Origin: Alteribacillus sp041949975
GTDB lineage: Bacteria > Bacillota > Bacilli > Bacillales > Marinococcaceae
NCBI RefSeq assembly: GCF_041949975.1
Contig: NZ_JBHFQG010000010.1
Coordinates: 46,468 to 110,467, forward strand
Direction: 5' to 3'
Length of the DNA: 64,000 nt
Shown: piece by piece, positions 41,157 through 49,391 of the stretch
Position numbering within the stretch: position 1 is the first letter of the stretch
How the letters are laid out: each line of letters begins with the position of its first letter
Program-made: the position numbers and the translations under genes
Notes under the pieces: generated by a model
What the model saw: only the letters and a program-made list of their open reading frames with translations
Database searches by the model: none
Told to the model about the DNA's origin: nothing

Positions 41157-41999
41157 ATGTCGCCGTTTATTGGTGAATTGATTGGAACCATGATTCTAAT
41201 CATCTTCGGAGGCGGAGTGGTTGCTGGCGTTGTGTTAAAAGGTTCCAAAGCTGAAGATGCCGGATGGGGAGTTATAACAATAGGCTGGGGTCTTGCCGTT
41301 ACAATGGGAGTATATGCTGTTGGGAACTTTAGCGGGGCGCACATTAATCCAGCCGTTACCCTTGGTTTAGCAGCCTCTGGTGATTTTCCTTGGGCCGATG
41401 TGCCTTATTACATTACCGCTCAAATGATAGGAGCTTTTATCGGTGCATGTATTGTCTTTTTCCATTACCTGGCTCAATGGAGAAAAACAGAAGATCCAGG
41501 TGCAAAATTAGCAGTATTCTCCACAGATCCAGCTGTGAGAAGTTATTCAGCCAATCTTGTTAGTGAAATTATTGGTACATTTATTTTAGTCCTTGGATTA
41601 GCTTTTATAGGAGCCAATGAATTTACAGAAGGGCTGAATCCGCTAATTGTCGGCCTGCTGATTGTAGCAATTGGTATGTCTCTTGGAGGCACCACTGGAT
41701 ATGCAATTAATCCGGCCCGGGATTTTGGGCCGAGAATTGCTCATTTTTGTCTGCCTATTCCCGGAAAAGGTACGTCAGATTGGAAATATGCCTGGGTTCC
41801 AATTGTCGGCCCGGTTATAGGCGGAATATATGGGGGTATATTTCATAAAGCCGTCTTTTTAGGAGAGGTGGCTCCATTGTTCTGGCCAATGACTGTCATT
41901 ATTTGTCTTATCTTCATTTATGCTCAAATTCAAAACGCACGAGAGTATAATGAAGCTAATACATTAAACGAGGACATCAAGGGCGAGAGGTCTGTGTAA
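41157..41999 (+). CDS. glpF: Glycerol uptake facilitator
   Basis: The 280-aa aquaglyceroporin has six membrane segments and two NPA boxes (SGAHINPAVTLGLA about 61-74; GYAINPARDFGPRIAH about 181-196), the second with the Asp that distinguishes glycerol channels from pure water channels. ATGAGGAGGG lies eight bases before the ATG. It is followed 38 bp later by glpK in the standard Bacillus order. Confidence 0.95.
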   Translation: MSPFIGELIGTMILIIFGGGVVAGVVLKGSKAEDAGWGVITIGWGLAVTMGVYAVGNFSGAHINPAVTLGLAASGDFPWADVPYYITAQMIGAFIGACIVFFHYLAQWRKTEDPGAKLAVFSTDPAVRSYSANLVSEIIGTFILVLGLAFIGANEFTEGLNPLIVGLLIVAIGMSLGGTTGYAINPARDFGPRIAHFCLPIPGKGTSDWKYAWVPIVGPVIGGIYGGIFHKAVFLGEVAPLFWPMTVIICLIFIYAQIQNAREYNEANTLNEDIKGERSV

Positions 42000-42037
42000 A
42001 TATTTAGTTTCTAAAACGTTAGGTGAGGTGGTTGAAG

Positions 42038-43528
42038 GTGGAAAAGTATATTATGGCTTTAGATCAAGGGACGACAAGCTCTCGGGCTATTTTGTTTAAT
42101 AAGAATGGTGAAATTGTGAAAACGGCCCAAAAGGAATTTACACAGCATTTTCCTAAACCAGGCTGGGTAGAGCACGATGCCGGTGAGATTTGGGGAAGTA
42201 TTTTAGCAGTTGTTGCAACAGCTCTTGCGGAAGCGGATATTAAACCGGAACAAATTGCAGGAATCGGGATCACCAATCAGCGCGAAACCACTGTAGTTTG
42301 GGACAAAAATACAGGAAAACCGGTATATAACGCGATTGTCTGGCAGTCAAGGCAGACTGCTGAGATTTGCGAGGAGTTAAAAAAACAAGGAAACAATAAA
42401 ACGTTTAGAGAGAAAACGGGGCTTCTTATTGATGCTTATTTCTCTGGAACGAAAGTGAAATGGATTTTAGATAATGTGGAGGGTGCCCGTGAAAAAGCAG
42501 AGCGTGGAGAACTGCTCTTTGGCACTATAGATACATGGCTAATATGGAAGCTGTCTGGAGGAGAAGTCCACGTTACTGATTATTCTAATGCCTCTAGAAC
42601 GTTGATGTATAACATACATGAATTGAAATGGGACGAAGAGCTATTAGACATTTTAGATGTCCCAAAAGCAATGCTTCCTGAAGTTCATCCTTCTTCTGCG
42701 GTTTATGCGAATACAGCGGGATATCACTTTTTTGGTGAAAACATTCCTATTGCAGGCGCAGCTGGTGATCAGCAGTCTGCATTATTCGGGCAGGCTTGTT
42801 TTGAAAAAGGAATGGCTAAAAACACCTACGGCACAGGCTGTTTCATGCTGATGAATACAGGCCAGGAAGCCATTGAATCAGAGCATGGACTGCTTACTAC
42901 ATTAGCCTGGGGCGTTGATGGAAAAGTTGAATATGCTCTTGAGGGCAGTATATTTGTGGCTGGATCAGCTATCCAATGGCTGCGCGACGGCCTAAGGCTG
43001 TTTCATGATGCCGCTGATTCTGAAAAATATGCAAAGCGGGTTTCTTCTACAGATGGAGCATATGTGGTCCCTGCGTTTGTAGGACTAGGGACGCCTTATT
43101 GGGATTCTGACGTGCGCGGTGCTGTCTTTGGGATTACCCGCGGTACAGAGAAAGAGCATTTTGTAAGGGCAACGCTTGAGTCATTAGCATACCAGACAAA
43201 AGATGTGCTGGATGCGATGATTGCTGATTCAAACATCGATTTAAAGACGCTTCGTGTCGATGGTGGCGCTGTCAAAAATAATTTTCTCATGCAATTTCAA
43301 GGAGATTTATTAAATGTGCCGGTTGAAAGGCCGGTAGTAAATGAAACGACTGCTCTGGGAGCTGCATATTTGGCCGGCCTGGCCGTTGGATACTGGAAGG
43401 ATCGAGCGGAAATCGAAGCTCAGTGGAAAGTGGAAAAAACATTCACTCCAAAAATGGATGACGAACAGCGAAATGAATTGTATAATGGATGGAAGAAGGC
43501 AGTAAAAGCGGCTATGGCATTTAAGTAA
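42038..43528 (+). CDS. glpK: Glycerol kinase
   Basis: This FGGY-family kinase of 496 aa phosphorylates glycerol to glycerol-3-phosphate. MEKYIMALDQGTTSSRAIL is the ATP-binding start, QHFPKPGWVEHD and TNQRETTVVWD are conserved, and the His that PEP-dependent HPr phosphorylates in Gram-positive enzymes should be in ANTAGYHFFG (about 230). The GTG at 42038 aligns with the usual N-terminus and has GAGGTGG upstream. Confidence 0.95.
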   Translation: MEKYIMALDQGTTSSRAILFNKNGEIVKTAQKEFTQHFPKPGWVEHDAGEIWGSILAVVATALAEADIKPEQIAGIGITNQRETTVVWDKNTGKPVYNAIVWQSRQTAEICEELKKQGNNKTFREKTGLLIDAYFSGTKVKWILDNVEGAREKAERGELLFGTIDTWLIWKLSGGEVHVTDYSNASRTLMYNIHELKWDEELLDILDVPKAMLPEVHPSSAVYANTAGYHFFGENIPIAGAAGDQQSALFGQACFEKGMAKNTYGTGCFMLMNTGQEAIESEHGLLTTLAWGVDGKVEYALEGSIFVAGSAIQWLRDGLRLFHDAADSEKYAKRVSSTDGAYVVPAFVGLGTPYWDSDVRGAVFGITRGTEKEHFVRATLESLAYQTKDVLDAMIADSNIDLKTLRVDGGAVKNNFLMQFQGDLLNVPVERPVVNETTALGAAYLAGLAVGYWKDRAEIEAQWKVEKTFTPKMDDEQRNELYNGWKKAVKAAMAFK

Positions 43529-43553
43529 GAGATCAAACAAGTTAATAGATGGT

Positions 43554-43619
43554 TGGAGACAAGGAGAAACCAGAAAACCCTTTCTGATTTGAGAAAGGGG
43601 TTTTCTGGTTTCTTTTTTT
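43554..43619 (+). promoter_or_regulatory. glpD leader: second GlpP-type target with terminator
   Basis: TGGAGACAAGGAGAAACCA (43554-43572) overlaps the left arm of a long hairpin (GAAACCAGAAAACCC with its complement, 43566-43612) followed by TCTTTTTTT. It lies between glpK and glpD, so glpD expression depends on read-through or antitermination here. Confidence 0.7.
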
Positions 43620-43696
43620 ACATTTTACTATGCCTTTTACCGTAAAGGTTTGGCCAGCAAGCTACGCTTTTCAATATTAAGGGAGGAATATGAGAG

Positions 43697-45382
43697 ATGA
43701 ATAATTTTTCTAATAAACATCGGCAAAAGTTAACAGAACAATTAACATGTGAGGAATTTGACGTATTAGTAATCGGTGGAGGAATTACTGGGAGCGGAAT
43801 TGCACTGGATGCTGCTACAAGAGGTATGAAAACAGCACTTGTTGAAATGCAGGACTTTGCAGCCGGCACTTCAAGTCGTTCCACTAAGCTCGTTCACGGA
43901 GGACTGAGATATTTAAAACAATTGGAAGTGAAAATGGTTGCTGAGGTAGGAAAAGAACGGGCGGTTGTTTATGAAAATGCTCCTCATGTAACCGTGCCGG
44001 AATGGATGATGCTTCCTTTCCATAAAAATGGTAATTTTGGTCCTCTTTCTACTTCAGTCGGACTTCGGGTATATGACTTTCTGGCAGGAGTAAAGCGAAG
44101 TGAACGTAGAAAAATGCTAAACAGAGAAGAAACATTAAATAGAGCGCCTTTGCTTAAAAAAGACGGTTTGCTTGGAAGCGGGTATTATGTCGAATACAGA
44201 ACCGATGATGCTAGATTAACTATCGAAGCTGCAAAAGAAGCAGCCCGCAACGGCGCCGTGTTAATCAACTACACAAAAGTTACTGATTTTATATATGAAG
44301 GCAGTAAAGCTGTCGGTGTTACAGCCGAGGATCAATGGACCGGTAAGACTTATCAGATTAAAGCACGTAAAATCATTAATGCAGCGGGACCATGGGTGGA
44401 TACTTTGCGTTCGAAAGATGGATCAAAACACGGAAAACACCTCCGATTAACAAAAGGAATCCATTTAGTATTTGATCAAAGCGTCTTCCCTCTCGACCAG
44501 GCAGTTTACTTTGATACACCGGACGACCGCATGGTATTTGCGATTCCAAGAGACGGAAAGACTTATGCAGGCACAACCGATACAGTATATGAAGGCGACC
44601 CTGCCCAGCCTAATATGACAGTAGAGGATAGACAATATGTATTAGATGCCGTTAATTATATGTTTCCGGATGTTAATATTTCATCAGGGGATGTAGAATC
44701 AAGCTGGGCAGGACTGCGGCCGCTGATTTATGAAGAAGGAAAGGATCCCTCAGAAATATCAAGAAAAGATGAAGTCTGGGAGCACAAGTCCGGTATCTTG
44801 ACTATTGCTGGTGGAAAACTAACAGGCTATCGTAAAATGGCAGAAATAGTAGTCGATAAAGTATCTAAAAAGCTAAAAGAAGAACACAACATTATGTATC
44901 AGCCTTGCCAGACAAAACAATGGCCGCTTTCTGGAGGGGACGTAGGTGGATCGGAAAGCTTTAATCAATTTGTAAATGAAAAGGTACAAACAGGCATTCA
45001 GATTGGGCTTTCTGAGCAGGAAGCCGAAACATTAGCAAAAAGATATGGTTCTAATGTAGATGTCTTATTTGAATATGTGGAAAAAAGAAAACAAGAAGCT
45101 GATCATTCTTCTCTTCCCCCTTCTATTTATGCCCAAGTTATGTATGCTGTTGAAGAAGAAATGACCGGCACATTGACAGATTTTTTTATTAGAAGAACTG
45201 GAGCTTTGTTTTTTAATATTAATTGGGTGCACCAATGGAAAGAAGAAGTTCAAAAGTTAATGGGGGAGGAATTAGAATGGAGTGAAGAACAACACGAAAG
45301 GTATCGTACAGAATTGGAAGATGCTTTACTTGATGCAGTAAAACCAGTTAATGAAGAGAGGAAGGAGAATTTGACTTCATAG
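43697..45382 (+). CDS. glpD: Aerobic glycerol-3-phosphate dehydrogenase
   Basis: The 561-aa FAD enzyme of the membrane surface oxidises glycerol-3-phosphate to dihydroxyacetone phosphate. VLVIGGGITGSGIALDAATRG (about 24-44) binds FAD, and SSRSTKLVHGGLRYLKQ and GTTDTVYEGDP are family blocks; the DAO C-domain follows with LTIAGGKLTGYRKMAE. GGGAGG is upstream of the ATG. glpP follows 28 bp later. Confidence 0.95.
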   Translation: MNNFSNKHRQKLTEQLTCEEFDVLVIGGGITGSGIALDAATRGMKTALVEMQDFAAGTSSRSTKLVHGGLRYLKQLEVKMVAEVGKERAVVYENAPHVTVPEWMMLPFHKNGNFGPLSTSVGLRVYDFLAGVKRSERRKMLNREETLNRAPLLKKDGLLGSGYYVEYRTDDARLTIEAAKEAARNGAVLINYTKVTDFIYEGSKAVGVTAEDQWTGKTYQIKARKIINAAGPWVDTLRSKDGSKHGKHLRLTKGIHLVFDQSVFPLDQAVYFDTPDDRMVFAIPRDGKTYAGTTDTVYEGDPAQPNMTVEDRQYVLDAVNYMFPDVNISSGDVESSWAGLRPLIYEEGKDPSEISRKDEVWEHKSGILTIAGGKLTGYRKMAEIVVDKVSKKLKEEHNIMYQPCQTKQWPLSGGDVGGSESFNQFVNEKVQTGIQIGLSEQEAETLAKRYGSNVDVLFEYVEKRKQEADHSSLPPSIYAQVMYAVEEEMTGTLTDFFIRRTGALFFNINWVHQWKEEVQKLMGEELEWSEEQHERYRTELEDALLDAVKPVNEERKENLTS

Positions 45383-45410
45383 CGAAAATGAAAGAGAGGA
45401 GGAAATAGAC

Positions 45411-45971
45411 ATGCATTTTGGAGGCCAATCCATCCTTCCTGCAGCTCGTTCCATAAAGGAAGTAGAACGGCTTATGGAAAGTGAGTTCGAATACATTGTT
45501 TTGCTGCATACTCACATTGGCCAGCTTAACAGCCTGGTTAAAGAATTGAAACGCAATAATAAAAAAGTACTCTTGCATGCTGATATGGTGCAAGGGCTGA
45601 GAACTGATGAGTATGCTGCACAGTTTCTATCCCAATCGATCCGGCCGGCTGGTTTAATTTCCACTCGAAATAATGTTGTGGCAGCAGCAAAACAAGCTGG
45701 ATTGTTAGCGATTCAACGTTTATTTTTGTTAGATTCTATGGCACTTGAAACAAGCTATCGGCTGATTCAAAAAAATAAACCAGATTATATTGAAGTTCTC
45801 CCTGGCATTTTACCAGCTCGTATTATAAATGAAGTGCAAAATGAAACAGGAGTCCCTCTGATCGCAGGCGGGCTTATACGGGATGAAGAAGATGTGAAAA
45901 CAGCTTTTGAAGGAGGAGTAGTCAGTATTACAACCTCTCGCAGTGAATTGTGGAATGAAGGAAAACAATGA
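45411..45971 (+). CDS. glpP: Glycerol operon antiterminator
   Basis: The 186-aa RNA-binding TIM-barrel-like antiterminator has the GlpP blocks ILPAARSIKEVERL, VLLHTHIGQLNSLVKELK, HADMVQGLRTDEYAAQFL, GLISTRNNVVAAAKQ and LPGILPARIINEV. With glycerol-3-phosphate it should bind the two TGGAGA-N2-AGGAGA leaders. Its position downstream of glpD, rather than upstream of glpFK as in B. subtilis, is a local rearrangement. A terminator follows. Confidence 0.95.
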   Translation: MHFGGQSILPAARSIKEVERLMESEFEYIVLLHTHIGQLNSLVKELKRNNKKVLLHADMVQGLRTDEYAAQFLSQSIRPAGLISTRNNVVAAAKQAGLLAIQRLFLLDSMALETSYRLIQKNKPDYIEVLPGILPARIINEVQNETGVPLIAGGLIRDEEDVKTAFEGGVVSITTSRSELWNEGKQ

Positions 45972-45989
45972 AAATCATAAGGTTGAATA

Positions 45990-46031
45990 GCGTAAGCTCC
46001 TGTTACGCTTTACAGAGAGCTTGCGTTTTTC
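45990..46031 (+). terminator. Terminator after glpP
   Basis: GCGTAAGCTC pairs with GAGCTTGCGT (two wobble pairs), followed by TTTTCTTTTT. Confidence 0.75.
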
Positions 46032-46033
46032 TT

Positions 46034-46200
46034 TTTACTTTAAGAAAGTTAAACTAAAGTATAAGAAAAGCTAAGGATTCCAACGTACAGGACGTTCTAT
46101 TGCCGCCATTGCTACAGGATGTGTGCGAATGTAGCAGAAGTTCAGTAACATTATCCGAACGTCATTTAAAACAGGACGCTTGCGCTTTTCTTATTGTTTG
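46034..46200. repeat. Dispersed repeat copy B
   Basis: ACTTTAAGAAAGTTAAAC, AAAGTATAAGAAAAGCTAAG and CAACGTACAGGACGT are shared with the copies near 51657 and 52475. It fills the gap between glpP and the MDR pseudogene. Confidence 0.6.
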
Positions 46201-46250
46201 AAGAGGCAGGGCGGGAGGTATAAAAATAAAGAGAAGGAGGTTAGGATAAC

Positions 46251-47229
46251 ATGGAGTGCCGATAGATCATTTAAAAGTACTGGATATCCCCAAACCAGAA
46301 CTATTACCTGGTCAAGTACTAGTGAAAGTTCATGCTGTAGGCCTTAACCCGGTTGATTATAAGTAAATCGAGAACTCTTTCCCTGAATGGGAATACCCTC
46401 ACATTTCGGGGCTTGACGCAGCAGGAATAATTGAGGAGACAGGAGCTGGAGTATCGAATTGGAAGCCGGGAGATAAGGTATTTTTCACGGCAGACTTGCC
46501 CATTAGGGAGGATTTGCTGAATACACATTAGCATCTGAGAATGTGTTAGCACCTATGCCTGAAGGATGGAGCTTTACAGAAGCAGCTGCTTTACCAACCC
46601 CAGCATTACGCGTATCAAGCCCTGCACCGAAAGCTGACTATGAAAAAAGGACAGACAATTTTGATCAAAGCTGGCGCTGGTGCAGTTGGCGGGTTTGCTA
46701 TTCAATTTGAAAGGCTTGCAGACTTTCATATTATAACGACCTGCTCACCGGGGAATAATGAACATGTTAAACAACTAGGTGCTCACAAAGTGATCGATTA
46801 TAACACTCAGAATGTGGTGGAGGAAGTACACCGGTTACGAATGGCCGTGGCGTGGATATCGCAATGGATATGGTTGGTAAGAAAACTGCAACAGACGCGT
46901 TTGATTACCTTGCTTTCAATGGTCATTTGCTATGTGCAGTGGAGCTTACCGATTTTTCTTACTATGATCTAAAACACTAGTACCAATCATCCACGAAATT
47001 GCACTTGGATTCGTTTATCGTTCTGATGACAAAGAGCAGATTGCAGATTTAGGGTATATGGCTAAAGAAATTGGAAAACTGGCTGCTGCCAAAAAGATAA
47101 GCCCGATGGTAGAAGAAAAAAATTCCTTTAGAAAATGTACCTGAAGCATTGCACCGAATAAAAGAAGGTCATGTACGTGGAAATATTGTGGCTCACATTT
47201 ATAGAAAAAATGTAAGCAAAAAAACTTAA
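46251..47229 (+). pseudogene. Remnant of a zinc-independent MDR (quinone oxidoreductase-like) gene
   Basis: GAAGGAGG and ATG 46251 survive, but the second frame runs into stops and at least four frame changes. Recognisable pieces in order: GVPIDHLKVLDIPKPELLPGQ; PVDYK then stop; EYPHISGLDAAGIIEETGAG; ENVLAPMPEGWSFTEAAALP; MKKGQTILIKAGAGAVGGFA (NADPH-binding); GAHKVIDYNTQNV; LENVPEALHRIKEGHVRG. It once encoded an NADPH:quinone or enone reductase of the medium-chain family. It is next to an Old Yellow Enzyme gene that may replace or accompany its function. Confidence 0.85.
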
Positions 47230-47245
47230 ACAATAAGGTGATACT

Positions 47246-48367
47246 ATGACAAGGTATGATGAAACATTGTTTGAACAAGGCCATATTAGCAGCCATATTT
47301 TAAAAAATCGTTATATTGTGGCGCCCATGACCAGAGTAAGTTCAGAAGCAGATGGGACTCCAAATGACCGGGTACGTAAATACTATGAAAGGTTTGCTAT
47401 TGGTGGTTTTTCAGCTGTTATAACGGAAGGGATCTACCCAGATACAGCCTACAGCCAGGGGTATGAATATCAAGCAGGACTAGCAACAGAAGAGCATAAA
47501 GAGGCATGGAAGCCGATTGTGGCAGACGTTCAAAAACATGGCGCTAAAATTATTGCTCAATTAATGCATGCTGGCGCTCAGTCTCAAGGTAATGATTATA
47601 CCGATAAAACTGTAGGCCCTTCTCCGTTTCAGCCGCCTATAGACATGATTCCGGTTTACGGAGGAAAAGGCCCTTTCCCAGTGTCAGAAGAACTTTCTAA
47701 AGAAGGAATAGAAGAAATAAAAAAAGGGTTTGTACAGTCAGCAGTTTATGCAAAAGAGGCTGGATTTGACGGAGTAGAACTTCATGGAGCAAATGGATAC
47801 CTTCTTGATCAGTTTTTATCAGAAACCATCAATGTTCGTAATGATGAGTACGGTGGCTCTGTTGAAAATAGGCTTCGCTTTTTATTAGAGCTGATTCGGG
47901 ACGTTCGAAAAGCAGTAGGGGACAATATGATTTTAGGGATTCGTATTTCTCAGTTAAAAGCCACAAACCCAGATTTCCGGTGGTCAGGAGGAGAAAAAGA
48001 CGCCGAAACTATTTTTACGGCGCTGGGGAATTCAAACATTGATTATATTCACTTATCTGATGATGACGCTACTACTCCTGGGTTTGGGGAAGGAACCATG
48101 ACAATGAGTGAGGCAGCCAAAAAATTCACAGATGTGCCCGTGATTGCATGTGGAAGTCTCAGCAATCCAGAAAAGGCAGCCTCTGTACTGGAGAAAAAAT
48201 CTGCTGATTTTGTCGCTGTTGCCAGACAGGCTCTAGCTAATCCAGACACTCCTAACCGAGTACGTAAAGGCATGGATTTAGATGATTTTGACAAAGAAAA
48301 AATAATGCTCCCCAAAGCCTATATTAAAGACTTTGAATTACAACAAGAGCTGGAAAGAGAAGATTAA
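47246..48367 (+). CDS. Old Yellow Enzyme-family NADH:flavin oxidoreductase
   Basis: The 373-aa FMN TIM-barrel enzyme has NRYIVAPMTRVSSEADGTPND (about 20-40), IIAQLMHAGAQSQG, FDGVELHGANGYLLDQFLSETINVRNDEYGGSVENRLRF (about 175-213, with His/Asn substrate residues) and VAVARQALANPDTPNRV. It reduces activated C=C bonds in vivo; the natural substrate is unknown. AATAAGGTGAT lies before the ATG. A terminator follows. Confidence 0.9.
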   Translation: MTRYDETLFEQGHISSHILKNRYIVAPMTRVSSEADGTPNDRVRKYYERFAIGGFSAVITEGIYPDTAYSQGYEYQAGLATEEHKEAWKPIVADVQKHGAKIIAQLMHAGAQSQGNDYTDKTVGPSPFQPPIDMIPVYGGKGPFPVSEELSKEGIEEIKKGFVQSAVYAKEAGFDGVELHGANGYLLDQFLSETINVRNDEYGGSVENRLRFLLELIRDVRKAVGDNMILGIRISQLKATNPDFRWSGGEKDAETIFTALGNSNIDYIHLSDDDATTPGFGEGTMTMSEAAKKFTDVPVIACGSLSNPEKAASVLEKKSADFVAVARQALANPDTPNRVRKGMDLDDFDKEKIMLPKAYIKDFELQQELERED

Positions 48368-48376
48368 AATGAAAAG

Positions 48377-48403
48377 CTTTGTCCATTGCGGACAAAGTTT
48401 TTT
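48377..48403 (+). terminator. Terminator after the OYE gene
   Basis: CTTTGTCC pairs with GGACAAAG around a 5-nt loop, followed by TTTTTT. Confidence 0.8.
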
Positions 48404-48479
48404 CTTGCCTAAATAATGTTATAATGGACAAACATTATAAAAAATGCTGCGTGAATCGGGAAATAAGTGAGGGGTCGGC

Positions 48480-49253
48480 ATGGTTAAATCAGTAGATAGA
48501 GCATTGACGATTATCAAACTGGTCAGCACAAAAAAAGACGGGTACGGTGTTACGGAATTAGCCAGCCAGCTAGCATTAAATAAAAGCTCCATATTTCGTT
48601 TACTGTCTACATTAATGGAGCACGGATTTATTGAGCAGGATCCAGAAACAAAAAAGTATCGCTTAGGATATCAATATTTGGAGCTGAGCTCAAAGCTGCT
48701 TGATTCCATTGATATCCGTAAAGAAGCAGCACCTTATCTGAAGGAGCTTGAAGAATTAACGAATGAAGTCATTCATCTGGTTATTTATTCACAGAAAGAA
48801 GCCGTCTATATTGAAAAACTGGAAGGGAATGAAACCCTTCGTATGCATTCACAGGTTGGGAAAAGGGCACCGATGCACTGCACAAGCGCTGGTAAAACAA
48901 TTTTAGCTTATTTACCAGAAGGCGAAGCTAGAGAAATTATTAAACAGAAAGGACTTCCTCCCCATACAGAGAATACAATAACGGAACCAGATAGATTAAT
49001 GGACAACATAAAAGATATTAGATACAGGGGATATGGAATAGAAAGAGAAGAAAACGAAGTAGGTATTACATGTATTGCTGTTCCTATCTTTAATTTCCGG
49101 GGAGAAATTGCAGGAGCTATTAGTATTTCAGGCCCTTCCATTCGAATGGGCGAAGAAAGAATTAATGAATTAAAAGATAAATTTATGGAAATCGGAAATC
49201 GCGTTTCACGTCGGCTTGGTTTCGGCGGAACAAGCAGTGGAGAAGAAGTTTAA
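48480..49253 (+). CDS. IclR-family transcriptional regulator
   Basis: The 257-aa protein has an N-terminal winged helix (KDGYGVTELASQLALNKSSIFRLLSTLMEHGFI) and the IclR effector domain (RAPMHCTSAGKTILAYLPEG; REENEVGITCIAVPIFNFRGEIAGAISISGPS). IclR proteins often control glyoxylate and aromatic metabolism. It lies 130 bp upstream of malate synthase G in the same direction and is the likely local regulator of it. Confidence 0.9.
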   Translation: MVKSVDRALTIIKLVSTKKDGYGVTELASQLALNKSSIFRLLSTLMEHGFIEQDPETKKYRLGYQYLELSSKLLDSIDIRKEAAPYLKELEELTNEVIHLVIYSQKEAVYIEKLEGNETLRMHSQVGKRAPMHCTSAGKTILAYLPEGEAREIIKQKGLPPHTENTITEPDRLMDNIKDIRYRGYGIEREENEVGITCIAVPIFNFRGEIAGAISISGPSIRMGEERINELKDKFMEIGNRVSRRLGFGGTSSGEEV

Positions 49254-49391
49254 CAGGACTTTTTTCTCCTTTTTTTATTGTTTTAAAAATGTCAGAACAA
49301 TTGAAAAAGTAATAAGTCCATGATAAAATATAATAAATAGAAACGATGTTTCATAATAAGCAACATAAAGCAAAGAGAGAGGAGAATGAAA

